From Aldehydirespirator sp965205155 (GTDB lineage Bacteria > Actinomycetota > Acidimicrobiia > Acidimicrobiales > Aldehydirespiratoraceae): a DNA stretch of 64,000 bases. This document shows, piece by piece, positions 61,499 to 64,000 of this stretch; position 1 is the stretch's first letter, and every line of letters begins with the position of its first letter. The stretch spans positions 3,100,001-3,164,000 of the forward strand of contig OZ242033.1 in the NCBI GenBank assembly GCA_965205155.1, read 5' to 3'. The notes under the pieces were generated by a model. The model worked only from the letters and a program-made list of their open reading frames with translations, was not told the origin of the DNA and did not search any database. The translations under genes and the position numbers were made by a program.

Positions 61499-64000
61499 AT
61501 GAGCAGCGCGCCGCCCCCGGCCGATGTTGGCGGCAACCAATGGACCTCCCTGGCCGTCGAGCCGCCGGAGACGTTCCGCCCGACGCTGCCCGTCAGCGTG
61601 ATCGTCACCTACTACGAGGCTCCCGAAGCACTGGAGCTGACGCTGGCCGCCCTCGAGGGTCAGGACTATCCGCGGGAACTGTTCGAGGTCGTGATCGTCG
61701 ACGACGGCTCGCGCCTGCCGCTCGAAGCCCCTGCGGACAGCCCGCTGCCGATTCGGGTGGTGCATCAGGAGGACATGGGCTTCGGGCTGGCCCGGGCCCG
61801 CAACACCGGAGCGCACGCCGCGTCGAATCCGATCCTGGTGTTCCTCGACTGCGACATGATGCCGGAGGCGGACTGGCTGTCGGGACATGCCCGCTGGCAC
61901 CACGCCGCCAGCGATGTGCTCACGCTCGGCTTCAGGGCGCACGTGGATGTGGCGGGAATCGGCGCCGACGATGTGCGCGGCCGGGCCGGCTCCCTGGAGG
62001 AGCTCTTCGCCGGACGTCCGTGGACAAGGCCGGAGTGGATCGAGTTCCACATGACGCGCACCGACGACCTGACCAGGGAGGACGACATCTTCAGGGCCGT
62101 GACGGGCGGCAACCTGGGGGTTTCCGCTGAGTTCTACGAGACCGTGGGCGGGTACGACGAGAGCTTCACCCAGTGGGGCACCGAGGACACCGAGTTCGGC
62201 TACCGCTCCTACACCCGGGGCGGGCTGCTGGTGCCGGCTCGCGACGCCATGTGTTGGCACCAGGGCGAGGGGGCGGCGCCCAGCGCGGACGAGTCCGCCA
62301 GCCTGGAGTTGCAGCGGGCCAAGATCTCGCAGCTCATCGCTCACTACGGGTTCAGGCGGGCCACCCCCGGGCGCAGCTTCACCGTGCCGCAGCATGTGGT
62401 GACCCTGCGAGCGACCGGGTCCGGCGACGTGGCGCAGATCGAGACCGTCGAGCAGATCCTCGCCGGCAAGGTCCACGACCTGGTGGTCTGGATCGAGGAG
62501 CCGCCCGGCGGGGACGCGACCCGGTCCGCGGATCACGAGAAGCTGAGACGGCTGCTCGCCGGCGACCACCGGGTCCGCTTCGGCGGAGTGGGCGCCGCGG
62601 TCGAGGCGTTCCCCGCGGCCTCGTTCCACATCACGATGCCGGGCGATGCGACCGTGGGTCCCGACGCCATCAGCCGTCTGCGCCGGCAACTGGGGGCCGA
62701 CGCAGCTGCGTCCACCAATCCGGTCGACCCCCAGATGGGCGTGAGCATTGTGAGAGCCTGGGCCCTGCACCGCGCCGCTCGCAGGGGGGTCTCCCTCGCC
62801 CAGTGCGAGGCGGTGACGCCGATCGACCTTGACGACTTGGACGTGGACGACCTGGCGCAGGTTGCCACGGACGCGCCCCGGCTGTCGCTCGCCCGCGTGG
62901 TCCGCGCGGTGCGCTGGTTCTTCCGCCGTACGGTGCGACGGCTGCGCCGGCTCCGGCACTTCCTCAGTCGCAACATCAGGCGAGTCCTGGGCGTGATCAG
63001 GTCCATCCTGAGGGAGGCATCGAGGATCCGCAGCCTCGACGACGCCAGAGAGTTCTGCCGGTGGGCGGCAAGCAGCGTCGGGGTGATCGCCAGGAAGCGC
63101 CTCGGGGAGGCCGGCGTCAGGCTGCGCTATCACAAGCAGGCCCACTACCGGCTCGGGCCGAGAATGGCGGCTGCCGGACCGGTGGCCACAGCCGTCTTCG
63201 CCTCTGCGGCCGAGGTGGACAGGACGATCAGCGCGCAGACGCAGGTGGTGCTGGCCGACACGCCGGACCACGGTCGCGGCCTGCCGGTGGACACGGTGGT
63301 GATTCTCTCCGAGATGGATCCGTCGGCCTCCGTGCCCGCCTTCGACGACCGCAGGTTCAACCCGCGCGGATGGAACGGCGCTCATCGCTCCTCCCCCACC
63401 GTGACGAGATCCGTGCTGCGCCGGGGCCTCGATCCGCACCGCCTCAGGAACCTGAATCGAGCCCACCACATGGACGACTCCGCCGATCAACACCCCGACG
63501 TGATCACGCGGGCGGGCGTACTGGCCACGGTGGCGGCCACCGGCATGGTGGTGAGGATCACAGAGCCCGACCCCGAACTGGGCCGCTATCTGGGATCCGA
63601 TCTCTATTCGCTGATGATCGACGACCGGGTTGCGACCGCCGGCACCCACGAGCGGGAGTCGCTGAGCATCGCCATGCGCCGCTGTGCCCTGCGGGACCAC
63701 TCGCTGCGGGCCCGGACCCGCCAGATACTGGCCGGCACCGGTCGTTCCGGCCCGCCCCTGCCGCTGGTCTCGGTGCTGCTGGCCACCCGGCGGCCCCATC
63801 GGGTGGCTGCCGCCGTCGAAGCGGTGACCGCCCAGACCTACCCCCGAGTCGAGCTGGTGCTGGCCATGCACGGCGAGGGCTTCGATGCCGCCGCCATCGA
63901 CGAGCTGCTCGGAGCCGTCAACATGCCATCGCGGGCGGTGCCCGTGGCTGCAGACAGACCGCTGGGCGCCGTGCTCAACGCCGCCGTGGCCGAATCGACG
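61499..64000 (+). CDS. Large bi-domain GT2 glycosyltransferase (cut by window edge)
   Basis: At least 834 residues. The first GT-A domain opens VSVIVTYYEAPEALELTL (about 32-49) with IVDDGS, FLDCDMMPEADW (D-x-D) and TGGNLGVSAEFYETVGGY then GTEDTEFGYR, the Glyco_transf_7C/chondroitin-synthase-like acceptor part. A basic linker (about 470-530, RRLRRLRHFLSRNIRRV) follows a second fold-like region, and a further GT2 domain starts near 756 with LVSVLLATRRPHRVAAAVEA. Two catalytic domains suggest a polymerase adding alternating sugars. ATG 61499 is chosen; the gene is open to the right edge. Confidence 0.88.
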   Translation, partial: MSSAPPPADVGGNQWTSLAVEPPETFRPTLPVSVIVTYYEAPEALELTLAALEGQDYPRELFEVVIVDDGSRLPLEAPADSPLPIRVVHQEDMGFGLARARNTGAHAASNPILVFLDCDMMPEADWLSGHARWHHAASDVLTLGFRAHVDVAGIGADDVRGRAGSLEELFAGRPWTRPEWIEFHMTRTDDLTREDDIFRAVTGGNLGVSAEFYETVGGYDESFTQWGTEDTEFGYRSYTRGGLLVPARDAMCWHQGEGAAPSADESASLELQRAKISQLIAHYGFRRATPGRSFTVPQHVVTLRATGSGDVAQIETVEQILAGKVHDLVVWIEEPPGGDATRSADHEKLRRLLAGDHRVRFGGVGAAVEAFPAASFHITMPGDATVGPDAISRLRRQLGADAAASTNPVDPQMGVSIVRAWALHRAARRGVSLAQCEAVTPIDLDDLDVDDLAQVATDAPRLSLARVVRAVRWFFRRTVRRLRRLRHFLSRNIRRVLGVIRSILREASRIRSLDDAREFCRWAASSVGVIARKRLGEAGVRLRYHKQAHYRLGPRMAAAGPVATAVFASAAEVDRTISAQTQVVLADTPDHGRGLPVDTVVILSEMDPSASVPAFDDRRFNPRGWNGAHRSSPTVTRSVLRRGLDPHRLRNLNRAHHMDDSADQHPDVITRAGVLATVAATGMVVRITEPDPELGRYLGSDLYSLMIDDRVATAGTHERESLSIAMRRCALRDHSLRARTRQILAGTGRSGPPLPLVSVLLATRRPHRVAAAVEAVTAQTYPRVELVLAMHGEGFDAAAIDELLGAVNMPSRAVPVAADRPLGAVLNAAVAEST

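Overview
The window is high-GC DNA from one bacterial chromosome, most likely an actinobacterium and probably of the Acidimicrobiia; this is inference from gene content, without searches. Supporting signs are F420 cofactor genes (cofD, cofE) with an F420-type luciferase-like oxidoreductase, a fused biotin carboxylase/BCCP subunit, a DUF222-HNH (13E12-type) endonuclease, a DUF5719-like protein, and many start codons lying 6-9 bases after a TANNNT box, the layout of actinobacterial leaderless mRNAs.

Layout. 1-4.7 kb: ComF-like phosphoribosyltransferase, then hpf, secA and prfB (cut by the left edge). 4.7-8.7 kb: two tandem NAD-epimerase paralogs, a short-chain dehydrogenase and an F420-type oxidoreductase, linked by 4-base overlaps and showing the scar of a lost duplicate. 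8.7-16.3 kb: ahcY, a SIS-domain protein, a Trm112-like protein, phosphomannomutase, a polyprenyl-phosphate-type glycosyltransferase and a large PTPS-related-type membrane protein. 16.3-22.1 kb: three paralogous polytopic membrane proteins of a family I do not recognise, plus a CPBP protease. 22.2-29.7 kb: ftsH, a DUF5719-like protein, a 1017-residue glycosyltransferase/membrane fusion and an isochorismatase-fold protein without the catalytic cysteine. 29.9-33.7 kb: rmd and gmd (GDP-rhamnose type sugar) and cofD-cofE.

33.7-39.5 kb is an accessory island: a dead PemK/MazF-like toxin beside an intact Panacea-type antitoxin, a DUF222-HNH endonuclease, a truncated type III-like restriction helicase, an orphan 41-codon fragment and an AAA/DUF4143-type ATPase. 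AT-rich promoter-like spacers occur only here.

39.5-64 kb is mainly cell-surface polysaccharide biology: galE, a sugar nucleotidyltransferase, a UDP-glucose/GDP-mannose dehydrogenase, an LCP ligase, birA, a polysaccharide pyruvyltransferase, a flippase-like protein, a UDP-GlcNAc 2-epimerase-like enzyme, several GT2 and GT-C enzymes, a biotin-dependent carboxylase subunit, a SpoIID protein with three SLH repeats, a WbaP-type sugar transferase, an ABC polysaccharide exporter and an O-antigen ligase. Together these can activate sugars, build lipid-linked glycans, export and polymerise them and attach them to the wall; pyruvylation beside SLH repeats suggests an S-layer-like anchoring scheme.

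Two features cross the whole window: a ~100-bp dispersed repeat (seven copies) in the gaps between genes, and leaderless-type promoters, including a palindromic -10 box at 60185-60194 that could fire in both directions.
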